Shown here: positions 1-7,927 of the stretch, piece by piece
Layout of the letters: every line of letters starts with the position of its first letter
How positions within the stretch are numbered: the stretch's first letter is position 1
Source of the DNA: Defluviitalea saccharophila
GTDB lineage: Bacteria; Bacillota; Clostridia; Lachnospirales; Defluviitaleaceae
Length of the DNA: 64,000 nt
Direction of reading: 5' to 3'
NCBI RefSeq assembly: GCF_038396635.1
Contig: NZ_CP121687.1
Coordinates: 2,294,001 to 2,358,000, forward strand
Position numbers and translations under genes: made by a program
Notes under the pieces: model-generated
The model's database searches: none
Told to the model about the DNA's origin: nothing
The model's input: only the letters and a program-made list of their open reading frames with translations

Positions 1-150
1 TATTGGGCGCCGGATGCTTACCGTTACAGAAGCAGGATATCGAGTTCGTCTCCGTATCTGTTTGAGCGAGATAGGTTTATCTATCTAATTTGGGTGGTAC
101 CGCGGAATAATAGCATTTCGTCCCTTATCTAGGGATGAAGTGCTTTTTTT
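1..150 (+). promoter_or_regulatory. T-box leader (3' part), probably tRNA-Trp responsive
   Basis: The conserved T-box antiterminator core GGGTGGTACCGCGG lies at 92-105. It is preceded by a stem III-like hairpin (AGATAG/CTATCT, about 70-87). It is followed by the competing terminator at 112-150. The window opens inside the leader, so stem I with the specifier codon is not visible. Tryptophan specificity is inferred from the downstream trpP and trpS genes. In this family, uncharged tRNA stabilises the antiterminator and lets transcription continue. Confidence 0.9.
112..150 (+). terminator. T-box intrinsic terminator
   Basis: AGCATTTCGTCCCT (112-125) pairs with AGGGATGAAGTGCT (131-144) with two G-U wobbles, and a T run follows (144-150). 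The 5' arm starts just after the T-box core, as expected for the antiterminator/terminator switch. Confidence 0.9.
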
Positions 151-191
151 ATTGTATAGGAAATTCCTCTGAATTTCCTATACAATAAAAA
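146..191. repeat. Dispersed palindrome, copy 1
   Basis: A perfect 16-bp stem (151-166 with 171-186) encloses the 4-nt loop CTCT and extends a further 5 A-T pairs. The core TAGGAAATTC/GAATTTCCTA recurs at 852-891, 13926-13968 and 54527-54562. It lies between the T-box terminator and trpP. Confidence 0.8.
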
Positions 192-270
192 GACATGAAC
201 TCGAAAAGTAAAGTAGCTGATACGCTACTTATAAGAAATTCAAATAATAAAAATGAAAGGGGTATTTATT

Positions 271-795
271 ATGAAGGTAAAACAATTAACTATGTCGGCA
301 ATTTTATTGGCAATCGGGGCGATTTTACACTACATTGTTCCAGGAATTTTTGCAGGTATGAAACCGGACTTCTTATTATCCATGATGTTTTTAGCAATTT
401 TTATTAATTTTAACGCAACGAATGTGGCTGCAACATCTATTGCCTGTGGATTGATCTCAGCGTTAACAACTACTTTCCCTGGAGGTCAAATTCCTAATAT
501 TATTGATAAGTGTATTACAGGTATTGTTGTTGGATTATTGATTTATGGATTAAGTAAGATCTCCATTCCTCAAACCATTAAAATGGGACTTATAGGATTT
601 ATAGGAACACTCATCAGTGGAACAGTATTTTTAGGCAGTGCTTATCTTTTAGTAGGACTTCCCGGCGGAGCAAGTTTTGGAGCGTTATTTATGGCAGTAG
701 TTATTCCGGCATCCATCGGAAATGTGATTTTTACAATTTTACTGTATCAAATTATCGCCCGTGTAGGCTTAAGCAGAGTAACACTTTCTGAGTAA
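271..795 (+). CDS. trpP: Tryptophan transporter TrpP family
   Basis: This 174-residue, almost wholly hydrophobic integral membrane protein has about five membrane segments. It resembles the TrpP (YhaG) family of bacterial tryptophan transporters, small single-domain permeases that import tryptophan. The start is ATG 271, because AAAGGGG (256-262) sits 8 nt upstream; the in-frame ATG at 253 would place this ribosome binding site inside the gene. The T-box leader directly upstream and trpS directly downstream support tryptophan as substrate. A hairpin terminator follows at 824-853. The family call rests on overall pattern and context; individual substrate residues were not identified. Confidence 0.85.
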   Translation: MKVKQLTMSAILLAIGAILHYIVPGIFAGMKPDFLLSMMFLAIFINFNATNVAATSIACGLISALTTTFPGGQIPNIIDKCITGIVVGLLIYGLSKISIPQTIKMGLIGFIGTLISGTVFLGSAYLLVGLPGGASFGALFMAVVIPASIGNVIFTILLYQIIARVGLSRVTLSE

Positions 796-823
796 AAAAT
801 TGAATAGATTTTCTTATGTGCAG

Positions 824-853
824 CAGGGGGGGGCGATGTCCACCCCTGTTTTT
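824..853 (+). terminator. Terminator after trpP
   Basis: CAGGGG (824-829) pairs with CCCCTG (843-848), with further G-C pairs inside and five T residues after. The 5' arm contains a run of eight G residues (826-833). Confidence 0.8.
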
Positions 854-891
854 ATTACCTAGGAAATTACTTCGGATTTCCTATGTAATAA
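852..891. repeat. Dispersed palindrome, copy 2
   Basis: TTATTACCTAGGAAAT (852-867) pairs with ATTTCCTATGTAATAA (876-891) with one mismatch around a loop containing CTTCGG. It is followed by CCTTCGG at 897-903, a motif that also follows copy 3. Confidence 0.8.
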
Positions 892-955
892 AAAACCTTC
901 GGGAATAATGAGTCCTCGCGTATTGGATTTTATCGGTGTTTCAAAGGATTCTCCC

Positions 956-984
956 TTGCAGTTTTCCGGTGAAAATTATATACT
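956..984 (+). promoter_or_regulatory. Sigma-A promoter of trpS
   Basis: TTGCAG (956-961) and TATACT (979-984) are separated by exactly 17 nt, about 45 nt before the trpS start. No T-box core lies between trpP and trpS, so trpS has a constitutive-looking promoter besides any read-through. Confidence 0.7.
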
Positions 985-1028
985 AATAAAAGTGAGTTTT
1001 TAACACAACTAAAAGAGGTGAAAACGAT

Positions 1029-2048
1029 ATGACAGCAGATATACAAACAGAAAAAAAGAAGGTTATATTTAGTGGAATGCAGCCTTCAGGAAATATTACT
1101 TTAGGAAATTATTTAGGCGCTTTAAAGAACTGGACGAAATTACAAGATGAATACAATTGCTTGTTTTGTATTGTAGACCTCCATGCCTTAACCGTACGTC
1201 AAAATCCTGCTGAACTTAGAAAAAGATCGAGAGAAGTTTTGATGCAGTATATTGCGGCAGGGCTGGATCCTGAGAAAAATATTATTTATTATCAATCCCA
1301 TGTACCTGCTCATGCAGAATTAGCATGGATTCTTAACTGCTTTACATATATGGGCGAATTAAACCGCATGACTCAGTTCAAGGAAAAGTCCCAAAAGCAT
1401 AAGGACAATATTAACGCCGGATTATTTACTTATCCAGTCCTGATGGCGGCGGACATTTTATTGTATCAGGCGGATTTAGTGCCTGTTGGAAACGATCAAA
1501 GCCAGCACCTGGAAATTGCAAGAGACATTGCCATTCGATTCAATAATTTATATGGGGATACCTTTACTGTTCCGGAAGGGTATTTCCCTAAAGTAGGTGC
1601 AAGGATTATGAGTCTGCAGGAGCCTACTAAGAAGATGTCAAAATCCGATGAGAATGAAAATGCATTTATTGCTCTGTTAGATTCTCCAGATACCATTGTA
1701 AGAAAATTAAAGAGAGCTGTAACAGATTCAGAAGCCAAAATTCAATATACCGATAAACAGCCGGGAATAAAAAATCTTCTGGATATTTATTGCAGTATTA
1801 CAGAGGAATCTATAGAACAGGCAGTGGAGAGATTTTCATCCTTAGGCTATGGGGAGTTTAAACTAAAGGTAGCAGAAGTGATTATAGAAGCCTTAAGACC
1901 TCTCCAAAACAGATTCTATGAATTGGAAAAAGATAAGCAATATATAGACGGAATCATTAAAAATAATGCAGAAAAAGCATCTTATATTGCCAATAAGACT
2001 TTAAGAAAAGTTCAAAAGAAAATTGGACTTCCTCCAATTGTAAAATAA
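1029..2048 (+). CDS. trpS: Tryptophanyl-tRNA synthetase
   Basis: This 339-residue class I aminoacyl-tRNA synthetase charges tRNA-Trp with tryptophan in the cytoplasm. The HIGH-equivalent motif appears as PSGNITLGNYLG (residues 19-30) and the KMSKS loop is exact at 202-206. The sequence GNDQSQHLEIARDIA (about 154-168) is typical of the TrpRS catalytic fold. Length is normal for the bacterial family. The start ATG has AAGAGGTG about 8 nt upstream. It lies behind trpP, its own promoter and a hairpin repeat, and is closed by a terminator shared with the convergent yitT-like gene. Confidence 0.97.
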   Translation: MTADIQTEKKKVIFSGMQPSGNITLGNYLGALKNWTKLQDEYNCLFCIVDLHALTVRQNPAELRKRSREVLMQYIAAGLDPEKNIIYYQSHVPAHAELAWILNCFTYMGELNRMTQFKEKSQKHKDNINAGLFTYPVLMAADILLYQADLVPVGNDQSQHLEIARDIAIRFNNLYGDTFTVPEGYFPKVGARIMSLQEPTKKMSKSDENENAFIALLDSPDTIVRKLKRAVTDSEAKIQYTDKQPGIKNLLDIYCSITEESIEQAVERFSSLGYGEFKLKVAEVIIEALRPLQNRFYELEKDKQYIDGIIKNNAEKASYIANKTLRKVQKKIGLPPIVK

Positions 2049-2072
2049 AAAACTCCCTGGGGAGTTTTTTAT
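2046..2072. terminator. Bidirectional terminator, trpS / YitT gene
   Basis: AAAACTCC (to 2055) pairs with GGAGTTTT from 2060, and A and T runs flank the stem on both sides. It can serve trpS on the plus strand and the convergent gene on the minus strand. Confidence 0.85.
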
Positions 2073-2073
2073 T

Positions 2074-2925
2074 TTAGTCCATTTTATTTAAACGTAAAAA
2101 GCCAGAACCAAATACCTGAGCGGTTTCTGTTATGGTCATAAAGGCATTAGGGTCTATTTGTTTTACGATTTCTTTAATTTTTGCCACTTCTCTAATCCCT
2201 ACAGTACAAGTGATAATCGCTTTTGGGGTTTTGGTGTAAGCACCTTCTCCATGCAGAATCGTTACCCCTCTTTTTACTTCGTGAATAATGTGTTCACATA
2301 TTTCATCCTGGTTATTTGTAATAATTGAAATCGTTCTTTTATAATTTAATCCGTCCACTACATAATTGGTTGTTTGGGAAGAAATAAACATTAAAGCCAG
2401 AGTGTATACGGATAAATCGACACCAAAAAAGATTCCTGATAGAAGAATGATAATGATATTAATTCCAAATCCAACCGAACCCATGCTAAGAGAGAAAAAT
2501 TTATTCATTATTTTAGAGATGATATCCATGCCGCCGGTGGAGCCGCTTCCGCGAAAAACGATTCCGGAGCCCAGCCCGTTTAGTACGCCTCCTAAAAGGA
2601 CTGCAACTAAAATATCGTCGGTTGGTATATGTATGTTTTTTGTTAGAGAAAGGGAAACTGTAAATGAAAGCATGCCAATTAAACTCAGGCAAATGAATTT
2701 TTTGTTGATGAATTTATAGCCTATAATGAAAATAGGAATATTTAGAACCAAAACAAGCAAACTCATATCCCACTTAAAAAGAAGATTCAAAAGCATGGCA
2801 ATTCCGGTAACGCCTCCGCTAAGCAAATGATACCGAACGAGAATGCCATTAATAGGGATGCTAAGAATAAAAGTGCCTAAGAAAATCATCAGTATGTTTT
2901 TGTAATAAGTTCGTACATAGGACAT
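2074..2925 (-). CDS. YitT family membrane protein (DUF161 + DUF2179)
   Basis: This 283-residue protein belongs by pattern to the YitT family. About five or six hydrophobic segments fill the first two thirds, including the glycine-rich LSGGVTGIAMLL and FRGSGSTGGMDII. A soluble C-terminal DUF2179-like domain carries HGEGAYTK and the final TETAQVFGSGF. The family is conserved in Firmicutes but its transport role is not established. The start is ATG 2925, because AAAAGGAG lies just upstream on this strand (about 2933-2940). A longer reading frame to 3075 exists but has no ribosome binding site. The gene is convergent with trpS and divergent from the gene at 3090. Confidence 0.85.
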   Translation of the reverse strand: MSYVRTYYKNILMIFLGTFILSIPINGILVRYHLLSGGVTGIAMLLNLLFKWDMSLLVLVLNIPIFIIGYKFINKKFICLSLIGMLSFTVSLSLTKNIHIPTDDILVAVLLGGVLNGLGSGIVFRGSGSTGGMDIISKIMNKFFSLSMGSVGFGINIIIILLSGIFFGVDLSVYTLALMFISSQTTNYVVDGLNYKRTISIITNNQDEICEHIIHEVKRGVTILHGEGAYTKTPKAIITCTVGIREVAKIKEIVKQIDPNAFMTITETAQVFGSGFLRLNKMD

Positions 2926-3089
2926 AGAAATGCTCCTTTTCATAAGTATATTTTTCAAATCTATTATAGCTTTATTTAGACTTTTCCAAAAGAGTGAAAT
3001 TAGAACGATAATACATTTATTATAATAGGATATATTTTTCTTATTCCTCTCATATAAATAAATCAAGCATACCAATATGGAGGAAGAAT

Positions 3090-4079
3090 ATGAGAGGTTT
3101 AATAAAGAAAATATGTCTTGCTCTCTGTGTATTAATAGTAATAACGGGAACTCTATATACGATAGCTAAAGCTCAAAATCATACCATTCAATCGAAGTTG
3201 ATTAAAGATTTTAACGATCCGGAGAACAAAAAGAAGATCTTAGAAGTGGTTTTAGAAAATACTGGTTATACTCAATTAAAAGATAAGCTGGACCAAATTG
3301 ATTTGAAGATCCATACAGGGGATCTGCTAGGGGATAAAAGAAAGGAATTAATTTTAACGGTAGCACTGGAACCTAAAAAGTCTATTATTGCAGTATATCA
3401 ACAGGAAGATGGAGAATATAAATATGTGGGATTAATGGATACGTTTTTTGATATCATAGGCCTTCAGACCATTCCTATGGATAAGAAAGGGAAAGACATC
3501 GTCATTGTTCGTGAGTACGTAGACCAAATGCTGGGAGCCTTTGAAAAAGGAACGTTCATCCGGGGTTATATATGGAATAATAACCAATTCCAAATGGTTC
3601 TTTCTATCATAGAAGAGTATCAAGGCTATTGGAATGAAATGTGGGACCAACCTCCAAAAACCAATCCTAAATGGCTTAGAGTAACGGACAAAACCGATAT
3701 ACAGTGGGAGAACGGACCTTATCCTGTCCTTAGAACTTTAGAGCATCAAGCCTATGCGAAATCGAAGATTACCAATAGTGTTAACATGCCAAAGGGAAAC
3801 GATTTTGAAGTGGTTGCTTCTAAGGATGTTCCGCAGGTGTATTATTGGAGTGAAAAATATCAACATTTTGTTCTGAATGAAGGAAAAGATATTAAGACAG
3901 GAGAAACCGTGGCGATTATAGAAGACTTATCCTTGAATCCCTTTCAACTGGCGGGCTTTGAATTAAATCAATACCGCATCAAAAGGCAGGACGGCAAAAT
4001 AGAAATAGTACCCAAAAATCAAATTACCGATATTAAAACCCCTCTGAGGAAACCAGAGGGGTTTCATTATGTTCATTGA
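3090..4079 (+). CDS. Secreted or membrane-anchored protein of unknown function
   Basis: I do not recognise this 329-residue protein. It has a basic N-terminus, a hydrophobic segment at about residues 8-25 and a possible signal peptidase site after AKA, so it is probably exported. The rest is soluble, rich in Trp, Tyr and Lys, with no cysteine beyond the signal region, and contains segments such as GDLLGDKRKELILTVAL that recall repeat-type beta domains of surface proteins. GGAGG lies 8 nt before the ATG. The last codons read through a terminator-like hairpin (4038-4068), giving a C-terminal tail PEGFHYVH that may be incidental. Confidence 0.7.
   Translation: MRGLIKKICLALCVLIVITGTLYTIAKAQNHTIQSKLIKDFNDPENKKKILEVVLENTGYTQLKDKLDQIDLKIHTGDLLGDKRKELILTVALEPKKSIIAVYQQEDGEYKYVGLMDTFFDIIGLQTIPMDKKGKDIVIVREYVDQMLGAFEKGTFIRGYIWNNNQFQMVLSIIEEYQGYWNEMWDQPPKTNPKWLRVTDKTDIQWENGPYPVLRTLEHQAYAKSKITNSVNMPKGNDFEVVASKDVPQVYYWSEKYQHFVLNEGKDIKTGETVAIIEDLSLNPFQLAGFELNQYRIKRQDGKIEIVPKNQITDIKTPLRKPEGFHYVH
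4038..4068 (+). terminator. Terminator overlapping the 3' end of the preceding gene
   Basis: CCCCTCTG (about 4040-4047) pairs with CAGAGGGG (about 4055-4062), followed by a short T tract (TTTCATT). The stop codon of the gene at 3090-4079 lies beyond the hairpin, so the stem is also coding. Confidence 0.65.
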
Positions 4080-4149
4080 CATAAATATTGATGTTTTTTA
4101 TAATTTCTGCATAAACTCTTAAAAAATAGTACTATTGGAGGATAAAATA

Positions 4150-4695
4150 ATGAAACTGTTTTTTGTATCAGATATCCACGGTTCAGCTTATTATGCCAAA
4201 AAAGCTTTAGAAATTTTTAAAAAGGAAAATGCAGATTATATCGTGATCCTGGGAGATGAATTGTATCATGGTCCAAGAAATCCACTGCCTTTAGAATATA
4301 ATCCACAGGAAGTCATCACTTTATTGAATGGTATTGGGGATAAAATTATAGCTGTAAGAGGAAACTGTGATAGTGAAGTAGATGAGATGGTCCTTAATTT
4401 CCCTATTATGTCGACATATTCTACGATTTTCTATAATGGAAAAAGATTATTTTTGAGTCATGGGCATATTTATAATGAAGCCAATCTTCCTAAATTAAGC
4501 AGTGGAGATGTATTTATTTACGGTCATACCCATATTCCCAAAGCAGAAAAATCAGGAGATATATTTATAATCAATCCGGGTTCCATTTCACTGCCAAAAG
4601 AAAATCATCCTAATTCTTATGGAATTTTAGAGGATGATGTGTTTAAAATCAAAAATTTAGAGGGTGAAACATTTAAAGAAATTAAAATAAGGTAG
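4150..4695 (+). CDS. yfcE: YfcE/MJ0936-type metallophosphoesterase
   Basis: This 181-residue calcineurin-like phosphoesterase has all the metal-binding motifs in order: DIHGS near the N-terminus, GDELYHGP, GNCDSE, SHGHIY and GHTHIP. Length and motifs match YfcE/MJ0936 phosphodiesterases, two-metal enzymes that cleave phosphodiester model substrates; the cellular substrate is uncertain. The start is ATG 4150, preceded by GGAGG at 4137-4141; an ATG at 4135 overlaps that site and is rejected. It is a single gene, convergent with the hemerythrin gene across a shared terminator that contains its stop codon. Confidence 0.9.
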   Translation: MKLFFVSDIHGSAYYAKKALEIFKKENADYIVILGDELYHGPRNPLPLEYNPQEVITLLNGIGDKIIAVRGNCDSEVDEMVLNFPIMSTYSTIFYNGKRLFLSHGHIYNEANLPKLSSGDVFIYGHTHIPKAEKSGDIFIINPGSISLPKENHPNSYGILEDDVFKIKNLEGETFKEIKIR

Positions 4696-4714
4696 GGATT
4701 TCCCTGCCTTATTT
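4685..4714. terminator. Bidirectional terminator
   Basis: AAATAAGGTAGGGA (4685-4698) pairs with TCCCTGCCTTATTT (4701-4714) with one wobble. It lies between two convergent genes and includes the stop codon of the phosphoesterase gene. Confidence 0.85.
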
Positions 4715-5132
4715 AAATTAACCCTTTTTCCTTAAATTCATTGACATATTGTCTGTCGGTTATTAAAATGTGATTGCTGATCCAATCGGAGAGAAAATTA
4801 AGGATGTTTAATAGTGCCTCTTGCTGATTATCATCGATTTTTTCTTCATGGGCCATATTCTTTATTTTACTTATGTAGAAATTGTGTTCCTTGCAGTGGG
4901 TGCCGAATTTGCTGTAAAGGTTTCTTTCCATCAGTCTTTCTTCGAATTCAAAATGATATTCTACATAATCCAGAAGCTCATCAATGATGGCCATAATTTC
5001 GTCATAATAATCGCTTCCGTCATTAATCATAGCGAGTTCATAAGCACGGTACCCAATTTCAAATAGTTTTTGATGTTGTTCGTCGATTTCGGGGATATTA
5101 AGGCTGTAACGGTCTTTCCATTCAAAGCTCAT
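4713..5132 (-). CDS. Bacteriohemerythrin
   Basis: This 139-residue single-domain hemerythrin binds O2 at a non-heme di-iron centre. The full ligand set is visible: His20 (EIDEQH), His60 and Glu64 (HFEFE), His79 and His83 (HCKEH), and His121 and Asp126 (HILITD). In anaerobes such proteins are thought to sense, store or scavenge oxygen; that role here is inference. A strong GGAGGAG site precedes the ATG. It is encoded alone, convergent with the phosphoesterase gene and in the same direction as the L,D-transpeptidase gene upstream of it. Confidence 0.93.
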   Translation of the reverse strand: MSFEWKDRYSLNIPEIDEQHQKLFEIGYRAYELAMINDGSDYYDEIMAIIDELLDYVEYHFEFEERLMERNLYSKFGTHCKEHNFYISKIKNMAHEEKIDDNQQEALLNILNFLSDWISNHILITDRQYVNEFKEKGLI

Positions 5133-5186
5133 GTAGACTCCTCCTTAGTGAATCAAATTTTGAATATATTATAGCATAGTTTTTCA

Positions 5187-6050
5187 TTATTTCACAGTAA
5201 ATCCCCATTGACTGAGTTTATTTTGTGTGCCGATCCATACGGGCGTTCCGCTTTTGACAATTGAAAACAGTCTCTCTACATCTTTATTCTGCATTCTGAT
5301 ACATCCTTTTGAAATATAATACCCGATGCTCCATTCGCTGTTTGTACCATGAATACCATAGACATATCCATCGGATATATTAAGCCCCATCCAGCGATAT
5401 CCTAAGGGATTTTCCGGTACGCCGCCTTTAATATTCTTCCATGCAGGATTAACCACTTTATTTTGAATACGCCATTTTCCTTCCGGTGTAAATTTAGGAT
5501 TCTTCCCTGTTGCCACTGGAAATTTTTCTATAACATTTTTTCCTTTTAATAAGGTTAATGTATTGGAAGATTTATTGATGGTAATCCAGTATCCGTTAGT
5601 AGGGCATTTTGTTACGACCGTTTGTATGGAAGGAGCAGTCATGCCAGATTCTATCAATATTTTATTGATTGCATTGACCGTACTTTTTCCTACAATGCCA
5701 TCCACTTTCAATCCATGATCTTTTTGAAATTTAAAAACGATATTTTTCATGTTTTGATCAAAGGTATAGGAATTCGTGGAGATTTGGTAGCCGATTTTTT
5801 TAAGAGCCTTTCTAATGCGCATGACATCTTCTCCGACTTGCCAGGGATATAAGGTTCTGCTAAGCTTAAGTCCTCCCTCTGCATTAAGATAGGGATAGTT
5901 TTCGATACTGGCGTCTACGATTTCATTCTGATGAACAGTTACCAAGGGGATATCGTCAAAGGTTTCGTTTCTTGCAATATTAGGGTTATTAGGGAATATC
6001 ATCAATAAAATCAAACCTATAAAAATGATACTAAAAAGTAATCTTTTCAA
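5187..6050 (-). CDS. L,D-transpeptidase with peptidoglycan-binding domain
   Basis: This 287-residue exported enzyme makes or edits 3-3 peptidoglycan cross-links. An N-terminal hydrophobic signal or anchor (about 3-20) is followed by a PG_binding_1 domain (about 70-135, with FQKDHGLKVDGIVGKSTVNAI) and a YkuD catalytic domain (about 152-283). The catalytic signature is HGTN at 234-237 and SKGC at 247-250, with Cys250 as nucleophile. The start codon is TTG at 6050, supported by AGGGTGGTG just upstream on this strand; no ATG is better placed. Monocistronic by spacing. Confidence 0.92.
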   Translation of the reverse strand: MKRLLFSIIFIGLILLMIFPNNPNIARNETFDDIPLVTVHQNEIVDASIENYPYLNAEGGLKLSRTLYPWQVGEDVMRIRKALKKIGYQISTNSYTFDQNMKNIVFKFQKDHGLKVDGIVGKSTVNAINKILIESGMTAPSIQTVVTKCPTNGYWITINKSSNTLTLLKGKNVIEKFPVATGKNPKFTPEGKWRIQNKVVNPAWKNIKGGVPENPLGYRWMGLNISDGYVYGIHGTNSEWSIGYYISKGCIRMQNKDVERLFSIVKSGTPVWIGTQNKLSQWGFTVK

Positions 6051-6137
6051 GGTTTCACCACCCTAAATAATTGTATGACTTTTATATTCTATTTTTAAAA
6101 AAAGAATTATAGAACTTATATATTATTTTTGGAAATA

Positions 6138-6168
6138 AAAAATCCTCGTGACTGGTCACGAGGATTAA
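6138..6168 (-). terminator. Terminator of the ferredoxin gene
   Basis: AATCCTCGTGAC (6141-6152) and GTCACGAGGATT (6155-6166) form a 12-bp inverted repeat. On the minus strand it is followed by a run of T residues, directly after the ferredoxin stop codon. Confidence 0.85.
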
Positions 6169-6170
6169 GC

Positions 6171-6362
6171 TTATTCTTCAACGGTAATAACGGATACGGG
6201 ACAAGCTTCTTGAGCTTCTATAGCAGAATCTTTTGCTTCTTCGGGAACTTCATCCACATATACTTCAGCGAGTCCGTCATCTGCCATACGAAATACTTCA
6301 GGACATATAGCAGGACAGGTTCCGCAAGCGATACAACCGTCTCTATCTATTTTTGCAATCAT
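6171..6362 (-). CDS. [4Fe-4S] ferredoxin
   Basis: This 63-residue electron carrier has a single cluster-binding motif: Cys10, Cys13 and Cys16 plus Cys54 in CPV. Cys20 corresponds to the extra cysteine found in monocluster ferredoxins such as that of Thermotoga; its usual disulfide partner in the middle of the chain is not seen. It is strongly acidic, as expected for the family. AAGGAGG lies upstream of the ATG and a strong terminator follows. Nothing in the neighbourhood identifies a dedicated redox partner. Confidence 0.93.
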   Translation of the reverse strand: MIAKIDRDGCIACGTCPAICPEVFRMADDGLAEVYVDEVPEEAKDSAIEAQEACPVSVITVEE

Positions 6363-6477
6363 TGTATTAAATCCTCCTTTTTATGTAGTATCACTATTTT
6401 AATATTCTTTCCACAAAGGGTCAATATTTATACTTTAAAAATGAAAAGATATTTAATTTTGTGTGAATACCGTACAA

Positions 6478-6505
6478 TTGACACAGAGGATTATTGTGTT
6501 ATGAT
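6478..6505 (+). promoter_or_regulatory. Sigma-A promoter of the MATE gene
   Basis: TTGACA (6478-6483) and TATGAT (6500-6505) are separated by 16 nt. The MATE start codon is about 38 nt downstream, and there is no room for an elaborate leader. Confidence 0.75.
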
Positions 6506-6543
6506 AAACGTTGAGACTTTATTAGAGATAAAGAGGGGATACC

Positions 6544-7890
6544 ATGGAAAGACAACGACGTTTAATCAAACTAGCAGGACCAATTTTTGTTGAACTTTTA
6601 TTATCCATGCTTCTTGGAATCATTGATATTTTTATGTTAAGTCAATATGATGACAGAGCAGCTGGAGCAGTAGGAGCATCCAATCAGATTATTAATAATC
6701 TTAATTTGATTTTTGCAATCATTTCTGCCGGAACAGCCGTATTGGTGGCCCAAAATGTAGGAGCGAATAAGAAAGAAGAAATAGAGAAAGTTAGTGCGGT
6801 GTCTCTCATTATGAATTTTATTATAGGTATGATCATAAGCGCAGGAATGATTGTATTTGGGAAACCTATTCTAAGGGGAATAGGTGTTACCCCTGATCTG
6901 ATGAACTATGCTTATGAATATACCTTGATTGTAGGAGGGGCATTATTCGTTCAAGCGATTTTAAATACTTTATTAGCCATAATCAGGAGTCACGGATACA
7001 CAAAGCAGAGTATGTACATCTCAGGTGTAATGAATATTGTAAACATTGTCGGGGATGCAGTGTTTGTATTCGGTTTGTTTGGAGCCCCTGTTCTGGGGGT
7101 AAAAGGAGTAGCCCTTGCAACGACTTTTAGTAAAATGTGTGCTGTAGTTGCGGCATTCGCATTCTTAGTAAGAAGTATACTCTCGGTTAAAATGTTTATC
7201 CATATTAAAGAGACTTCAATGTATATTTTAAAGGAATTATTTAAGATCGGATTTCCAGCAGCTATGGAAAATATGTCCTATAGTCTGTCTCAAACGGTGT
7301 TAATGAGCATCATATTGATTAATCTTGGAGATACGGCTTATATTACCAGGACATATGTGTGGCAGATTAGCTGGATAGCTTCTATATTTGTTATCGCCAT
7401 TGGACAGGCGAATCAAATCATCATCGGGCAATTGGTTGGTGGTGGAGAAATAGAGGAAGCTTATGAGGCAGGCATTAGTAATTTAAAAATAGCAATGTTT
7501 TTTTCTATAGTAGGAGCACTTATCTTATTCTTCTTTGGAGAAGCTCTTACAGGTATCTTTTCAAAGAATCCAGCGATTATTGTGTTAGGCGGAGCCACCC
7601 TTGTGGTGGATGCTTTTTTAGAGCCGGGAAGAGTTTTTAATGTGGTACTGATTAACGGGCTTAGGGGAGCAGGAGATGTTATTTTCCCTGTAGTAATGGC
7701 TATGATTTCAATGTGGAGTTTTGGAGTAGCAGGAGGTTATATTTTTAGTGTTGTTTTAGGTTTGGGCCTACCAGGAATATGGATGGGAATGGTTATTGAC
7801 GAATGGTTCAGAGGAATATGTATGTTGTTTAGATGGAAGAATAGAAAATGGACACAAAGATGGCTGGTTGAACAGGAATGTATTTCATAA
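6544..7890 (+). CDS. MATE family efflux transporter
   Basis: This 448-residue membrane protein has about 12 hydrophobic segments in two similar halves, the usual size and layout of multidrug and toxin extrusion transporters, which expel organic cations in exchange for Na+ or H+. Recognisable elements are LAGPIFVELLLSMLLGIIDIFML at the start (read in segments) and GLFGAPVLGVKGVALATTFS around the end of the first half, the family's typical GxxGxAxAT signature. AGAGGGG precedes the ATG. It is monocistronic between its own promoter and a long bidirectional terminator. The substrate cannot be inferred. Confidence 0.9.
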   Translation: MERQRRLIKLAGPIFVELLLSMLLGIIDIFMLSQYDDRAAGAVGASNQIINNLNLIFAIISAGTAVLVAQNVGANKKEEIEKVSAVSLIMNFIIGMIISAGMIVFGKPILRGIGVTPDLMNYAYEYTLIVGGALFVQAILNTLLAIIRSHGYTKQSMYISGVMNIVNIVGDAVFVFGLFGAPVLGVKGVALATTFSKMCAVVAAFAFLVRSILSVKMFIHIKETSMYILKELFKIGFPAAMENMSYSLSQTVLMSIILINLGDTAYITRTYVWQISWIASIFVIAIGQANQIIIGQLVGGGEIEEAYEAGISNLKIAMFFSIVGALILFFFGEALTGIFSKNPAIIVLGGATLVVDAFLEPGRVFNVVLINGLRGAGDVIFPVVMAMISMWSFGVAGGYIFSVVLGLGLPGIWMGMVIDEWFRGICMLFRWKNRKWTQRWLVEQECIS

Positions 7891-7927
7891 AAATAGAAGG
7901 AAGGCATTGTTTGCCTTCCTTCTATTT
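7891..7927. terminator. Bidirectional terminator
   Basis: AATAGAAGGAAGGCA pairs with TGCCTTCCTTCTATT (7912-7926), about 16 bp with A and T runs on either side, between the convergent MATE and CBS-domain genes. Confidence 0.9.

Noticed and set aside
195-407. Plus-strand open frame overlapping trpP
   Set aside because: It lies in another frame of the trpP gene, has no ribosome binding site, and trpP is well supported.
891-1020. A second T-box before trpS
   Set aside because: No GGTACCGCG core or terminator/antiterminator pair is present; a plain promoter explains the region.
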